From positions 1-27,663 of the forward strand of contig JALRIY010000004.1 in NCBI GenBank assembly GCA_023255285.1: 27,663 nt of DNA, read 5' to 3'. How positions within the stretch are numbered: the stretch's first letter is position 1; every line of letters begins with the position of its first letter. The position numbers and the translations under genes are program-made. The notes below the pieces were generated by a model. That model did not search any database. It saw only the letters and a list, made by a program, of their open reading frames with translations, and had not been told where the DNA came from. Origin of the DNA: Algoriphagus sp. (GTDB lineage Bacteria > Bacteroidota > Bacteroidia > Cytophagales > Cyclobacteriaceae). Below are positions 6,136 to 14,041 of the stretch, piece after piece.

Positions 6136-6696
6136 ATGTCCTATTTTAGCAATCAGCATTTTCAACACCTCCACTCCTCAGATATCCTCACAGGAGAATA
6201 CGATGCCTGTACCTTTTCCAATTGCAACTTTGCTACCGCCTCTTTTCAACAGGCAAGTTTTGAAAATTGCCTTTTTGAAGACTGCGACCTAAGCAACATC
6301 AAAGTGGTCAAGGTAAATTTTCAGACTGTTCGATTCGTACGTTGTAAAATGCTAGGAATCGCTTTTGCTGCCGCAAACCCCTTCCTCTTGGAGCTTCATC
6401 TAGAGCATTGTGTCCTGGATTACTGCAATTTTTACAAACTACCCCTCAAAAAATCTAGGTTTCTCTATTCTCAAATCCGAGAGGTCGACTTCTCCCAAGC
6501 CAACCTGAGCGAAGCAAATTTCCGGGGATCCGACCTCCTTGGAACCGTCTTTGATCAGACCAACCTTGAAAAAGTCGACTTTCGGGAAGCCCTTCACTAC
6601 CGTATTGCTCCCGAACTCAATGCAATAAAGGGTGCACGATTTGACCTTACCGGTTTACCTGGCTTACTCGAATCCTATGGAATCAAAGTAGAATAA
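6136..6696 (+). CDS. Pentapeptide-repeat protein, Qnr/MfpA-like
   Basis: Protein of 186 residues built largely of A(D/N)LXX/F-type pentapeptides. One block covers about residues 23-75 (CTFSN CNFAT ASFQQ ASFEN CLFED CDLSN) and a second covers about 107-152 (SRFLY, VDFSQ ANLSE ANFRG SDLLG TVFDQ TNLEK VDFRE). Between them (about 76-106) is a less regular stretch. The C-terminus (about 160-186) is a non-repeat cap, LNAIKGARF then LPGLLESYGIKVE, whose layout resembles the C-terminal dimerisation end of Qnr proteins. Such right-handed quadrilateral beta-helices mimic DNA and protect gyrase or topoisomerase IV. The length is close to MfpA and shorter than the roughly 215 of Qnr. A role in topoisomerase protection is inference; the fold is sure. 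Confidence 0.87.
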   Translation: MSYFSNQHFQHLHSSDILTGEYDACTFSNCNFATASFQQASFENCLFEDCDLSNIKVVKVNFQTVRFVRCKMLGIAFAAANPFLLELHLEHCVLDYCNFYKLPLKKSRFLYSQIREVDFSQANLSEANFRGSDLLGTVFDQTNLEKVDFREALHYRIAPELNAIKGARFDLTGLPGLLESYGIKVE

Positions 6697-6709
6697 AGCA
6701 AAAAAGAGC

Positions 6710-8350
6710 TTACTTTTTAAAATAACTATCTCTTATGGCCTTGAATTCGGAACCTTCCTTCCATCCTGGCCAGCGAGCCGAATTGGCGAGGTTACGACCT
6801 ACTTGATACAGCAACTGCACATCATCCACAGCACCGTCCAAGTTCCATCGCTTTGGATCATAGGAATCGGCTGGTTTATGGTAATACACTGCTGTGTACT
6901 CGTCTTGCAACTGCTTTCCATATTCCATTCCTTTCTCCACATGGTCTATTCCTGTGCCAAAATACAAGGCTGGAATCCCTATTTTAGCGAAGTTAAAATG
7001 ATCAGATCTAAAGTAGTATCCCGCCACAGGATTGGGTTCAGGGGCAGCATAACGCCCTAATTTTTTGAGTTCCTCATCTAATAGATCTTCCATTTCGGAT
7101 TGCCCTACTCCAATGACAGATACATCTTTCATCTTCCCATACGGATTAACCCCATCCATATTGATGTTGGCCACGGTCTTTTCCTTGGGATAAATCGGCT
7201 GCTGCGCATAATAAGCCGAACCCCATAAGCCCTGTTCCTCCGCGGTGACAGACAAAAATACAACGGTACGATCCGGCTGGGCATCCGCCTGAAACGCTTT
7301 TGCCAAGGCCAATAGGGCTGCTGTCCCAGAAGCATTGTCAAGTGCTCCGTTGTAGATGCTGTCTCCAGTTTCATCAGCCTTACCTATCCCCAGGTGATCC
7401 CAGTGAGCCGTATAAATAATAACTTCCTCCGGCGCTTTTTCTCCTGTTATTTTCGCAACCACATTTTTGGACACATTGTAAGTAGCCTCCACAGCAATAC
7501 TTGTATTGAGAATCATCTCAGTTGAAAACCCTTGAAAATCTATTTTTCTTGCCTTTTGGAGAATTTCAGAGTCGCTTTTACCCATTTTCTCAAACAATTG
7601 CTTGGCAAATGGCAAAGTAATCCAACCCTCGAATCCCAATTTGTAGGCTTCTTGTCCCCGGTCATCCAGATACAACTTGGATGCATTCCAACTGTTTTGA
7701 ATTACATTAAATCCATAACCTGCGGGGATGGTATTGTGCACAATCAAACAGCCTAATGCTCCTTGGCGTGCAGCCTCCTCGTATTTATAAGTCCATCGGC
7801 CATAATAAGTCATCGTATTTCCCTTAAAAAAAGAAAGGTTATCTGAGCCAAAACCAGGGTCATTGATGAGCACCACCACTATTTTGCCTTTTACATCTAA
7901 GTTTTTATAATCGTCCCATCCGTATTCAGGAGCAACAATTCCAAAGCCTGCAAAGACCACTTCAGCATCCTGAATACGAATCAGCGAATCCGTACGCTGA
8001 GTCCATATCACAAAATCATTCAAGCCAACTCCTTGAATAGCACCTTGGGGACCTTCAAACTCCATTGTCTGTTGGGGACGACTGACGATGGATACCATCG
8101 GCACCTCTTGAAAATAGGAATCTCCATTGCCAGGCTCAAGCCCCATTTCCTTGAATTTGCTTTCCAAAAACTGCGTGGTCATCTCCTCTCCCGCTGTAAA
8201 TGGCATTCTCCCCAAAAATTCATCTGAGGAAAGTCGAATCAAATTGGGTTCTAAATCTGCAACCTGGAATTGGTAGCCCTTAGATTTATCATCACAACCA
8301 ACCAATAAAATAGCAAGTAGCGCAAGGGAAAGTAGATTTTTCATAGTCAA
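6710..8350 (-). CDS. M28-family zinc metallopeptidase, lipoprotein
   Basis: Protein of 546 residues with a lipoprotein signal peptide (lipobox LLVGC, Cys19), so probably anchored in the cell envelope. A PA (protease-associated) domain spans about residues 130-260, and the M28 peptidase domain spans about 295-530. The expected two-zinc ligands can be read: His316 in TAHWDHLG, Asp338 in GALDNASG, the Glu pair 371-372 in AEEQGLWGS, Asp399 in NINMDG, and His451 in RSDHFNF. M28 enzymes are aminopeptidases or carboxypeptidases that degrade peptides. It is a single-gene unit convergent with the pentapeptide gene, with only 13 nt between stops and no clear terminator there. Confidence 0.93.
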   Translation of the reverse strand: MTMKNLLSLALLAILLVGCDDKSKGYQFQVADLEPNLIRLSSDEFLGRMPFTAGEEMTTQFLESKFKEMGLEPGNGDSYFQEVPMVSIVSRPQQTMEFEGPQGAIQGVGLNDFVIWTQRTDSLIRIQDAEVVFAGFGIVAPEYGWDDYKNLDVKGKIVVVLINDPGFGSDNLSFFKGNTMTYYGRWTYKYEEAARQGALGCLIVHNTIPAGYGFNVIQNSWNASKLYLDDRGQEAYKLGFEGWITLPFAKQLFEKMGKSDSEILQKARKIDFQGFSTEMILNTSIAVEATYNVSKNVVAKITGEKAPEEVIIYTAHWDHLGIGKADETGDSIYNGALDNASGTAALLALAKAFQADAQPDRTVVFLSVTAEEQGLWGSAYYAQQPIYPKEKTVANINMDGVNPYGKMKDVSVIGVGQSEMEDLLDEELKKLGRYAAPEPNPVAGYYFRSDHFNFAKIGIPALYFGTGIDHVEKGMEYGKQLQDEYTAVYYHKPADSYDPKRWNLDGAVDDVQLLYQVGRNLANSARWPGWKEGSEFKAIRDSYFKK

Positions 8351-8437
8351 ATCAAGAATTTGTGTAGAATAAATCTCTAAGTTAAAACATTTACCGCTTG
8401 ATTATCGGATCAGTAGATCCAATTTCCGCACTTCCTA

Positions 8438-8467
8438 TTGCTTTGCCTGAATTTTGGCGTAACTTTG
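8438..8467 (+). promoter_or_regulatory. Promoter of the SRP RNA gene
   Basis: TTG (8438-8440), 19 nt, then TAACTTTG (8460-8467): an exact match to the Bacteroidota TTG-N19-TAnnTTTG consensus, placed 4-6 nt before the expected 5' end of the RNA. Confidence 0.8.
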
Positions 8468-8470
8468 TGT

Positions 8471-8560
8471 CCGGCGGCACGACCAGCTCCTGCTAAATCC
8501 CCCAGGTCCGGAAGGAAGCAAGGGTAGGCGGTCGTAGCGGTGCGATGCCGCCTCTTTTTT
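8471..8560 (+). ncRNA. ffs: Signal recognition particle RNA, small bacterial type (4.5S)
   Basis: The conserved SRP core is plain: an apical GGTCCGGAAGGAAGCA with the GGAA tetraloop and the asymmetric internal loop that binds Ffh (about 8505-8522). The outer stem closes with GGCGGCA (8473-8479) against TGCCGCC (8546-8552), and the middle stem has CACGACC (8478-8484) facing GGTCGT (8530-8535). A run of T (8554-8562) terminates transcription. The RNA of roughly 80-85 nt lacks an Alu domain, as in other Gram-negative bacteria. With Ffh and FtsY it targets nascent membrane proteins to the Sec translocon and YidC. Confidence 0.95.
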
Positions 8561-8614
8561 TTGTGTAGCTCAATTTCCTCTCCGAAAATCGCTACCTTAT
8601 CCTAAATTATCTTC

Positions 8615-8622
8615 TAACTTTG
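8615..8622 (+). promoter_or_regulatory. Possible -7 element upstream of the transaldolase gene
   Basis: TAACTTTG repeats the -7 sequence used by the SRP RNA gene and lies 67 nt before the start of fsa. No clear TTG is present 19-21 nt upstream, so the promoter is only tentative. Confidence 0.4.
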
Positions 8623-8688
8623 TCTTCAGAATTCAGCCAGTTTTTCTGGCAGGACTAACTGCTTTTACCACCTATAAACCCCATTTTT

Positions 8689-9348
8689 ATGAAATTCTTT
8701 ATTGATACCGCCAATCTTGCAGAAATCCGCGAGGCACATGATTTAGGAGTATTGGATGGCGTAACCACCAATCCTTCCTTAATGGCCAAGGAAGGAATCA
8801 CGGGAGAGGCAAACATTATCGCTCACTACAAAGCAATCTGTGACATTGTCGAAGATAAAGTAAGTGCAGAAGTGATTGCAACCGACTACGAAGGCATGAT
8901 TCGAGAAGGCAAAGAATTAGCCAAGTTAGATGATAAAATCGTAGTAAAAATACCTATGATTCGAGAGGGTGTAAAAGCCATTCGTTACTTCCATAGTGAG
9001 GGGATTCGCACCAACTGCACCCTTATTTTTTCTTCTGGACAAGCGCTACTGGCAGCAAAAGCTGGAGCAACTTACGTTTCCCCATTTATTGGTAGATTAG
9101 ATGATATTTCCTTCGATGGACTAGACTTAATTGGCCAGATCGTTCACATTTACCAAAATTTTGGTTACGAAACAGAAGTACTCGCTGCATCAGTTCGTCA
9201 CAGCATGCACTTGATCAAATGTGCTGAACTTGGAGCAGATGTGGTAACTTGCCCACTTAAAGTAATTACCGGTTTATTGAAGCATCCATTGACAGATTCT
9301 GGCCTTGCACAGTTTCTTGCTGATCATGCCAAAGCAGCAGGAAAATAA
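8689..9348 (+). CDS. fsa: Fructose-6-phosphate aldolase / transaldolase-like protein (TalC group)
   Basis: Protein of 219 residues, the length of the short transaldolase (TalC/MipB/Fsa) group rather than the roughly 315-residue TalB. The Schiff-base lysine is Lys87 in VVKIPM. Other family signatures are FIDTANLAEI at the start, DGVTTNPSLMAKEG (23-36), TNCTLIFSSGQALLA and YVSPFIGRLDD. In Bacteroidota most such proteins probably act as transaldolases in the non-oxidative pentose phosphate pathway, moving dihydroxyacetone units; true fructose-6-phosphate aldolase activity cannot be told from sequence. A two-gene set (small protein and ftsE) follows on the same strand after 37 nt. Confidence 0.93.
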   Translation: MKFFIDTANLAEIREAHDLGVLDGVTTNPSLMAKEGITGEANIIAHYKAICDIVEDKVSAEVIATDYEGMIREGKELAKLDDKIVVKIPMIREGVKAIRYFHSEGIRTNCTLIFSSGQALLAAKAGATYVSPFIGRLDDISFDGLDLIGQIVHIYQNFGYETEVLAASVRHSMHLIKCAELGADVVTCPLKVITGLLKHPLTDSGLAQFLADHAKAAGK

Positions 9349-9385
9349 AAAAAGGCGTTTTTTCTCATTCCCTTAATCCAAAAAA

Positions 9386-9589
9386 ATGTACATCATCAAG
9401 GTCAAAGGAAAAGCAAAAATCCCCGATTACATTCAAATTCGGGATGAGAATTTTGTGTTAGTCGCTTATTTCCGAGCAGATCGACCGATGAAGAATGTAG
9501 AAAAATTTGGATTAGAAGGGAAAGAGGAACAGTTAGAACAGCTCATCCAAGTACTTCCCTTTGGAAAACTTCAAAAACTAGAACTCTAA
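9386..9589 (+). CDS. Small conserved-looking protein of unknown function
   Basis: Protein of 67 residues, with no signal peptide or membrane segment. The first half is predicted beta-rich (MYIIKVKGKAKIPDYIQIRDENFVLVAYF would alternate as strands) and the end is helical with a charged LEGKEEQLEQLIQ stretch. It is placed 37 nt after fsa and only 4 nt before ftsE, so translation with ftsE is likely coupled. No family is recognised. Its spacing and codon use support a real gene. Confidence 0.75.
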   Translation: MYIIKVKGKAKIPDYIQIRDENFVLVAYFRADRPMKNVEKFGLEGKEEQLEQLIQVLPFGKLQKLEL

Positions 9590-9593
9590 ATCC

Positions 9594-10304
9594 ATGGACT
9601 TCAGTACTCACCCTGTGTTGTCCATGACACAGGCCACCATCTTCCAAGGAGAAAATCCAGTCTTAATGGACGTAGGATTTGCAATTGAACAGCATGAATT
9701 TGTTTTTCTAATCGGACGAACGGGTAGTGGAAAAAGTTCTTTGCTAAAAACATTGTATGCCGATCTCCCTTTAAAATCAGGATTGGCAGAAGTCGTGGGG
9801 TACGCTCTCACTCAAATCAAAACAAAAGACATTCCTTTTCTTCGGCGGAAAATTGGGATCATCTTTCAAGACTTTCAACTGTTTACCGATCGCTCTGTCC
9901 AGGACAACCTTTCTTTTGTACTCAAGGCAACAGGATGGAAAGATCCCGTGTTGATCAAAGAGCGAATAGCCGACGTACTGTTGCAAGTAGGCCTACTTGA
10001 CGCACTTACCAAAATGCCCCACCAACTTTCAGGGGGGGAACAACAACGCGTGGTGATTGCTAGGGCGCTACTTAACAATCCTTCGATTCTTCTAGCTGAT
10101 GAGCCTACAGGCAACCTAGATCCCGATGTAGCAGATGGTATTTTCAAATTATTTCAAGACATCAATAAAAAAGGGACTGCAATCTTAATGGCAACACACA
10201 ATCATGAATTGCTACGAAAATACCCCTATCGCGTACTAAAGTGTGAAAAAGGAAAATTACTGGATAGTACCATAAACGAAGTCTCCTTCGGTTCTTCTTT
10301 TTAA
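9594..10304 (+). CDS. ftsE: Cell-division ABC transporter ATP-binding protein FtsE
   Basis: Protein of 236 residues, one ABC ATPase domain. Walker A is GRTGSGKS (41-48), the Q-loop is in FQDFQLF (91-97), the signature is LSGGEQQRVVIARAL (145-159), Walker B is ILLADEP (165-171) followed by TGNLD, and the H-loop is in MATHNHE. The RTGSGKSS and RKIGIIFQDF context is FtsE-like: with the permease FtsX it controls peptidoglycan hydrolases at the division site. ftsX is not next to it here, whereas in many bacteria the two are adjacent. In Bacteroidota ftsX is often elsewhere. A Lol/MacB-type ATPase is the less likely alternative. Confidence 0.85.
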   Translation: MDFSTHPVLSMTQATIFQGENPVLMDVGFAIEQHEFVFLIGRTGSGKSSLLKTLYADLPLKSGLAEVVGYALTQIKTKDIPFLRRKIGIIFQDFQLFTDRSVQDNLSFVLKATGWKDPVLIKERIADVLLQVGLLDALTKMPHQLSGGEQQRVVIARALLNNPSILLADEPTGNLDPDVADGIFKLFQDINKKGTAILMATHNHELLRKYPYRVLKCEKGKLLDSTINEVSFGSSF

Positions 10305-10370
10305 TTCAATATTTTCTTCCCAACAATTAACTCCAATTTCACGTTTAGAACCTTACTAACAATTGGATGC

Positions 10371-11765
10371 ATGAGAACCCTTTCTAGAAAAATTTTACTT
10401 TGGAGCCTTATTTTTATCCCCCTAGTCAGTTGCAAAGAAGAGGAAGAAACTCTCCCAAAAGTTGAAGAAAAACCAAATCCAGACGTCGCAATAAACAAGT
10501 GGATTTATAAGGTAATGAAGGAAGTATACCTTTGGCTTCCGGAGATGGGAACACCTATTGCAGAAACTTCGGATCCAAGTGATTATTTTGAATCCCTTCT
10601 CAATAGACCTACAGACCGTTTTTCCGCAATTTATCCCGACTACAAAGAATTAATCAACTCCCTTAGTGGAATTAGTTTGGAGGCTGGATACGAGTTTACC
10701 CTATACCGAGAAAGCAATTCCAATACCAACGTGGTTGCTGAAGTTACCTATATCAAAAAGAATAGCCCAGCCGCAACAAGTGGAATGCGGAGAGGGGATT
10801 ACATTACCAAAATCAACGGCACCCAACTTAACCTAGACAACTACAAGGTGCAGTTGGGATTAATTGATAAACCACATTCCTTGATCACCTTACGCTACAA
10901 TCCAGAAAGTGATGGGTTTGACGTTCGCCCGGAGCTATCCTTAATTCCAGTTGAACTCGCAGAAAATCCCAATTTCTTGGACTCAGTGTATACCATCAAT
11001 GGAGAGAAAATTGGTTATGTAGTATACCACTTTTTTGCCCCTGGTTCGGGCAACAACAGCACTGCCTACGATCAGGAAATGGACGCTATTTTTGCAGGAT
11101 TCAAAGCGGAAGGAATCCAACATTTGATACTTGATTTCAGATACAATGGTGGAGGGTATGTGTCTTCAGCAGTCAACCTTGCTAGCCTCGTTGGGCCAGG
11201 AGTAAGTAATCTAAATATTTTTTCGAAAACCAAATACAATTCCTTTTTGATGCAGTTTGACAACCTTAAAAACGTCCAAACTCCATTCAAAGCAAAAATC
11301 GAGAATTTGGGAAAGGTCCTAAAAAACAATCGGGTCTACATACTCACTTCCACGCGCACTGCCTCTGCATCTGAATTAATCATCAATGGATTGCGTCCCT
11401 ACATGGATGTGTTTTTGATTGGAGACAAAACCACTGGGAAAAATGTGGGCTCTGTTCCCTTCGAGGATGAAGAAAATCCAGAAAATCCTTATGGAATTCT
11501 TCCTATCATCTCTAGGAGTTTCAATAGCTTGGACCAATCGGATTACACTACAGGATTTATTCCAAACATTGAAGTAAAGGAAAGCGTGGAGCGGCTTCAA
11601 CCATTTGGTGATGTCCAAGAATTATTACTACGCAAAGCGATTGAACAAATTACTGGAATACCTCCAGGAAATAAATTCCAACAATTGAATCGCCAAGAAA
11701 TTGGCAGTTCACTTGACGCGAAATTGAGATCTGGAATCCTTATTGAATCAGTCCCTAATCAATAA
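10371..11765 (+). CDS. S41-family (C-terminal processing type) peptidase, lipoprotein
   Basis: Protein of 464 residues with a lipoprotein signal (hydrophobic stretch, then PLVSC, Cys21). A PDZ-like segment lies about 105-190 (VTYIKKNSPAATSGMRRGDYITKING). The S41 core spans about 210-420 with LILDFRYNGGGYVSSA. The Ser-Lys dyad is intact: Ser332 in RTASASELIINGL and Lys357 in GDKTTGKNVG, separated by 25 residues as in Prc/Tsp. Such enzymes cleave exported proteins near the C-terminus, and this one probably acts in the periplasm. It is a single-gene unit, starting 66 nt after ftsE and ending before a strong terminator. Confidence 0.92.
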   Translation: MRTLSRKILLWSLIFIPLVSCKEEEETLPKVEEKPNPDVAINKWIYKVMKEVYLWLPEMGTPIAETSDPSDYFESLLNRPTDRFSAIYPDYKELINSLSGISLEAGYEFTLYRESNSNTNVVAEVTYIKKNSPAATSGMRRGDYITKINGTQLNLDNYKVQLGLIDKPHSLITLRYNPESDGFDVRPELSLIPVELAENPNFLDSVYTINGEKIGYVVYHFFAPGSGNNSTAYDQEMDAIFAGFKAEGIQHLILDFRYNGGGYVSSAVNLASLVGPGVSNLNIFSKTKYNSFLMQFDNLKNVQTPFKAKIENLGKVLKNNRVYILTSTRTASASELIINGLRPYMDVFLIGDKTTGKNVGSVPFEDEENPENPYGILPIISRSFNSLDQSDYTTGFIPNIEVKESVERLQPFGDVQELLLRKAIEQITGIPPGNKFQQLNRQEIGSSLDAKLRSGILIESVPNQ

Positions 11766-11833
11766 CCAACACACCAATCCAATTAGCCAAATATCTTGTT
11801 TAATCTTTGAAAGAATTGCTTCCGGAAAAAGGA

Positions 11834-11877
11834 ATACAAAAAAAGCCAACACAGGAATGCGTTGGCTTTTTTTTGTA
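11834..11877. terminator. Bidirectional terminator between the S41 peptidase and the TPR gene
   Basis: AAAAGCCAAC pairs with GTTGGCTTTT around ACAGGAATGC, and the stem is extended by A/T tracts to ATAC/GTAT at its base. Both strands read as a GC stem followed by T, so it can end both convergent transcripts. Confidence 0.88.
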
Positions 11878-11891
11878 TTGAAAATTCCCGA

Positions 11892-12602
11892 TTAGTTAGT
11901 TTTCAATAGATTTTCTTTCGCTTGATTGAAGGTAGGCTCTAGTGTTAGCGCCTCATTAAAAGCAGCCTTGGCTTCTGATTTTGAGTTTTGATCCAAAAAT
12001 ACCAGCCCTTTCAAATTTAAGGCTGCCGCCTTCATGTCCACCTGCTGTGTTTCTGACTCTGAAATAGCAAAACCAATTTTTTCATCTGTCTTTGCAACTT
12101 TCATCAGCATCGTCAATGAATTCAAAGCCTCAGCATAACGCTTCATGGAATATTGTAGGTAGGCAGATTTATACAAGCTGAAGTTATCCCCAGTCAACAA
12201 ATGTAAACTCTCGTAATAGGGTAGTGCTCGATCAAATGCCCCCAATTGCTCCAAAGCGTAGGAGGCAATCTCCAAAGCACCAACATTTTTATCATTGATT
12301 TTCAAAATATCCATTGCTACTAAGGCGGAAGAAGCATATTGTGCTGATTCAAAATACAGACTACCTAAAGCTTCCATGAAGCGAAGATCCTCTGGGTTTC
12401 GGACTATCAAGCTGTAGAGTTTATCCTTTGCAACTTCCAAATCGTTGTAGCGAAGCGCTGCCTGGTAGGCCATCTGGTCCACCATATTGAGCGCGCTTTT
12501 TACTTTGGGATCAAACTTTGGAATGGAATCGGTAGCAGTTTGTGCCAGGCCAGCACCTAGGCTTAGGAGGAATACGGTGGCGAAAGCGAAAATTTTTAAC
12601 AT
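11892..12602 (-). CDS. Exported TPR-repeat protein
   Basis: Protein of 236 residues with a signal peptide (hydrophobic residues 4-17, then GAGLAQ, with probable cleavage before Gln21). No lipobox Cys is present, so it should be soluble in the periplasm. Several TPR-like helix pairs follow from about residue 35 to the end, for example YNDLEVAKDKLYSLIVRNPEDLRFMEALGSLYFESAQYASSA, and a last unit AALNLKGLVFLDQNSKSEAKAAFNEALTLEP. It lies 14 nt after the CCA-adding enzyme gene, so it is the last gene of a three-gene minus-strand operon. The binding partner is unknown. Confidence 0.85.
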   Translation of the reverse strand: MLKIFAFATVFLLSLGAGLAQTATDSIPKFDPKVKSALNMVDQMAYQAALRYNDLEVAKDKLYSLIVRNPEDLRFMEALGSLYFESAQYASSALVAMDILKINDKNVGALEIASYALEQLGAFDRALPYYESLHLLTGDNFSLYKSAYLQYSMKRYAEALNSLTMLMKVAKTDEKIGFAISESETQQVDMKAAALNLKGLVFLDQNSKSEAKAAFNEALTLEPTFNQAKENLLKTN

Positions 12603-12616
12603 AATTAGTTGAATAG

Positions 12617-14041
12617 TTAAGGTTTTTGAATGGGGTAAAGTCCTTTTTCTCGAGCAATTTCAAACATTAATCTTCGTGCCTCATCTGGGTTATTACGAAT
12701 TCGGCCCTCCAATATAGCTTCTTTGATTTCTTCTTTTAGTTCTCCAATTAGTTTTGATGGAGAAATTCCAAAAGTTTCCATAATTTCCTCTCCACTAATT
12801 GGAGGCTGAAAATTACGAACCTGATCTTTTTCTTCTACTTGTTTTAGCTTCAGCTCCACTCGATCAAAGTTTTCCAAGTATTTCCGAACCTTCTTATTGT
12901 TTTTGGAAGTAATATCTGCACGGCACAAAGCCATCAAGTCTTCGATGTCATCCCCAGCATCAAAAAGCAATCTCCGCAATGCAGAGTCCGTCACTTCATC
13001 TTTTACCAATGCAATCGGCCGAAGGTGTAGACGAACTAACTTTTGTACATATTTCATACGTTCATCCATCGGCAGTTTTAGGCGCTTAAAAATGTTAGGG
13101 GTCATTCTTGCTCCCTTGTCCTCATGTCCATGAAAAGTCCAGCCTACCTTCGGATGGAAACGCTTCGTCGCTGGCTTTGCAATATCATGAAGGATAGCTG
13201 CCCATCGTAACCAAAGGTGATCCGTAGCCAGGCAAAGATTGTCCAGCACCTGAAGTGTATGGTAAAAATTATCTTTATGTGATTTGTCATCCACAGAATC
13301 CACCCCTTGAAGTTCCACCATCTCAGGAAAAAACTCATGCAAAAGTTTGGAGGCAAAGAGTAATTTAAACCCATATGATGGCTTAGCCGTCAAAATTATT
13401 TTATTGAGCTCGTCAATGATTCGTTCTGCAGAGATGATTTGAAGTCGATGAGCATGGGTAGTTAATGCAAAAAAAGTCTCTGACTCAATATCAAAATCCA
13501 ATTGCGCTGCAAAACGCACTCCACGCATCATGCGTAGCGGATCATCCGAAAAGGTAATTCCAGGCTCAAGAGGGGTTTTGATTCGCTTAGCTTTGATGTC
13601 CTTTAACCCATCAAAGGGATCCATCAATTCCCCAAAATTTTCTGGATTAAGAGAGATGGCCATTGCGTTGATCGTGAAATCCCTACGCTCCAAATCTTCT
13701 TGAAGTGTACCATCTTCAACTACTGGTTTACGGGAATCTTGCCGATACGATTCTTTCCTTGCACCGACAAATTCCAGCTCCCAGTCGTCCAGCTTAAGCA
13801 TAGCCGTTCCAAAATTTTTAAAAATCGATAGGGGAACATGAAATTCAAAGGTCTTAGCCACCTCCTGAGCTAGGTCAATCCCAGATCCCACACAGGTAAA
13901 GTCAATGTCTTTGCTGGGTCGATCCAAAATCAAGTCCCGTACAAAGCCCCCCACTACATAGGTTTCCACACCTGCTTTCGCAGCTACCTGAGCAACACGA
14001 GCAAAAATAGGAAAGGTGGCTAACTTTTCTTTCAAATTCAT
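12617..14041 (-). CDS. cca: CCA tRNA nucleotidyltransferase / poly(A) polymerase family protein with HD domain
   Basis: Protein of 474 residues. The class II nucleotidyltransferase head shows GGFVRD (31-36) and the two catalytic aspartates Asp45 and Asp47 in KDIDFTC. The RRDFTINAMAIS and DPLRMMRGVRFAAQL segments are those of the CCA-adding/poly(A) family. An HD phosphohydrolase domain follows (about 265-380) with ILHDIAKP and HGHEDKGA. The enzyme adds or repairs the 3' CCA of tRNA without a nucleic-acid template. Head-HD proteins of this type are the only such enzyme in many Bacteroidota, so tRNA CCA addition is the likely job. Its start overlaps the stop of the upstream gene by 4 nt (ATGA), giving translational coupling. 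Confidence 0.9.
   Translation of the reverse strand: MNLKEKLATFPIFARVAQVAAKAGVETYVVGGFVRDLILDRPSKDIDFTCVGSGIDLAQEVAKTFEFHVPLSIFKNFGTAMLKLDDWELEFVGARKESYRQDSRKPVVEDGTLQEDLERRDFTINAMAISLNPENFGELMDPFDGLKDIKAKRIKTPLEPGITFSDDPLRMMRGVRFAAQLDFDIESETFFALTTHAHRLQIISAERIIDELNKIILTAKPSYGFKLLFASKLLHEFFPEMVELQGVDSVDDKSHKDNFYHTLQVLDNLCLATDHLWLRWAAILHDIAKPATKRFHPKVGWTFHGHEDKGARMTPNIFKRLKLPMDERMKYVQKLVRLHLRPIALVKDEVTDSALRRLLFDAGDDIEDLMALCRADITSKNNKKVRKYLENFDRVELKLKQVEEKDQVRNFQPPISGEEIMETFGISPSKLIGELKEEIKEAILEGRIRNNPDEARRLMFEIAREKGLYPIQKP

Noticed and set aside
9346..9367. A-run, GGCG, T-run after fsa as a terminator
   Set aside because: The stem would consist only of A-T pairs with a 4-nt loop, too weak to call.
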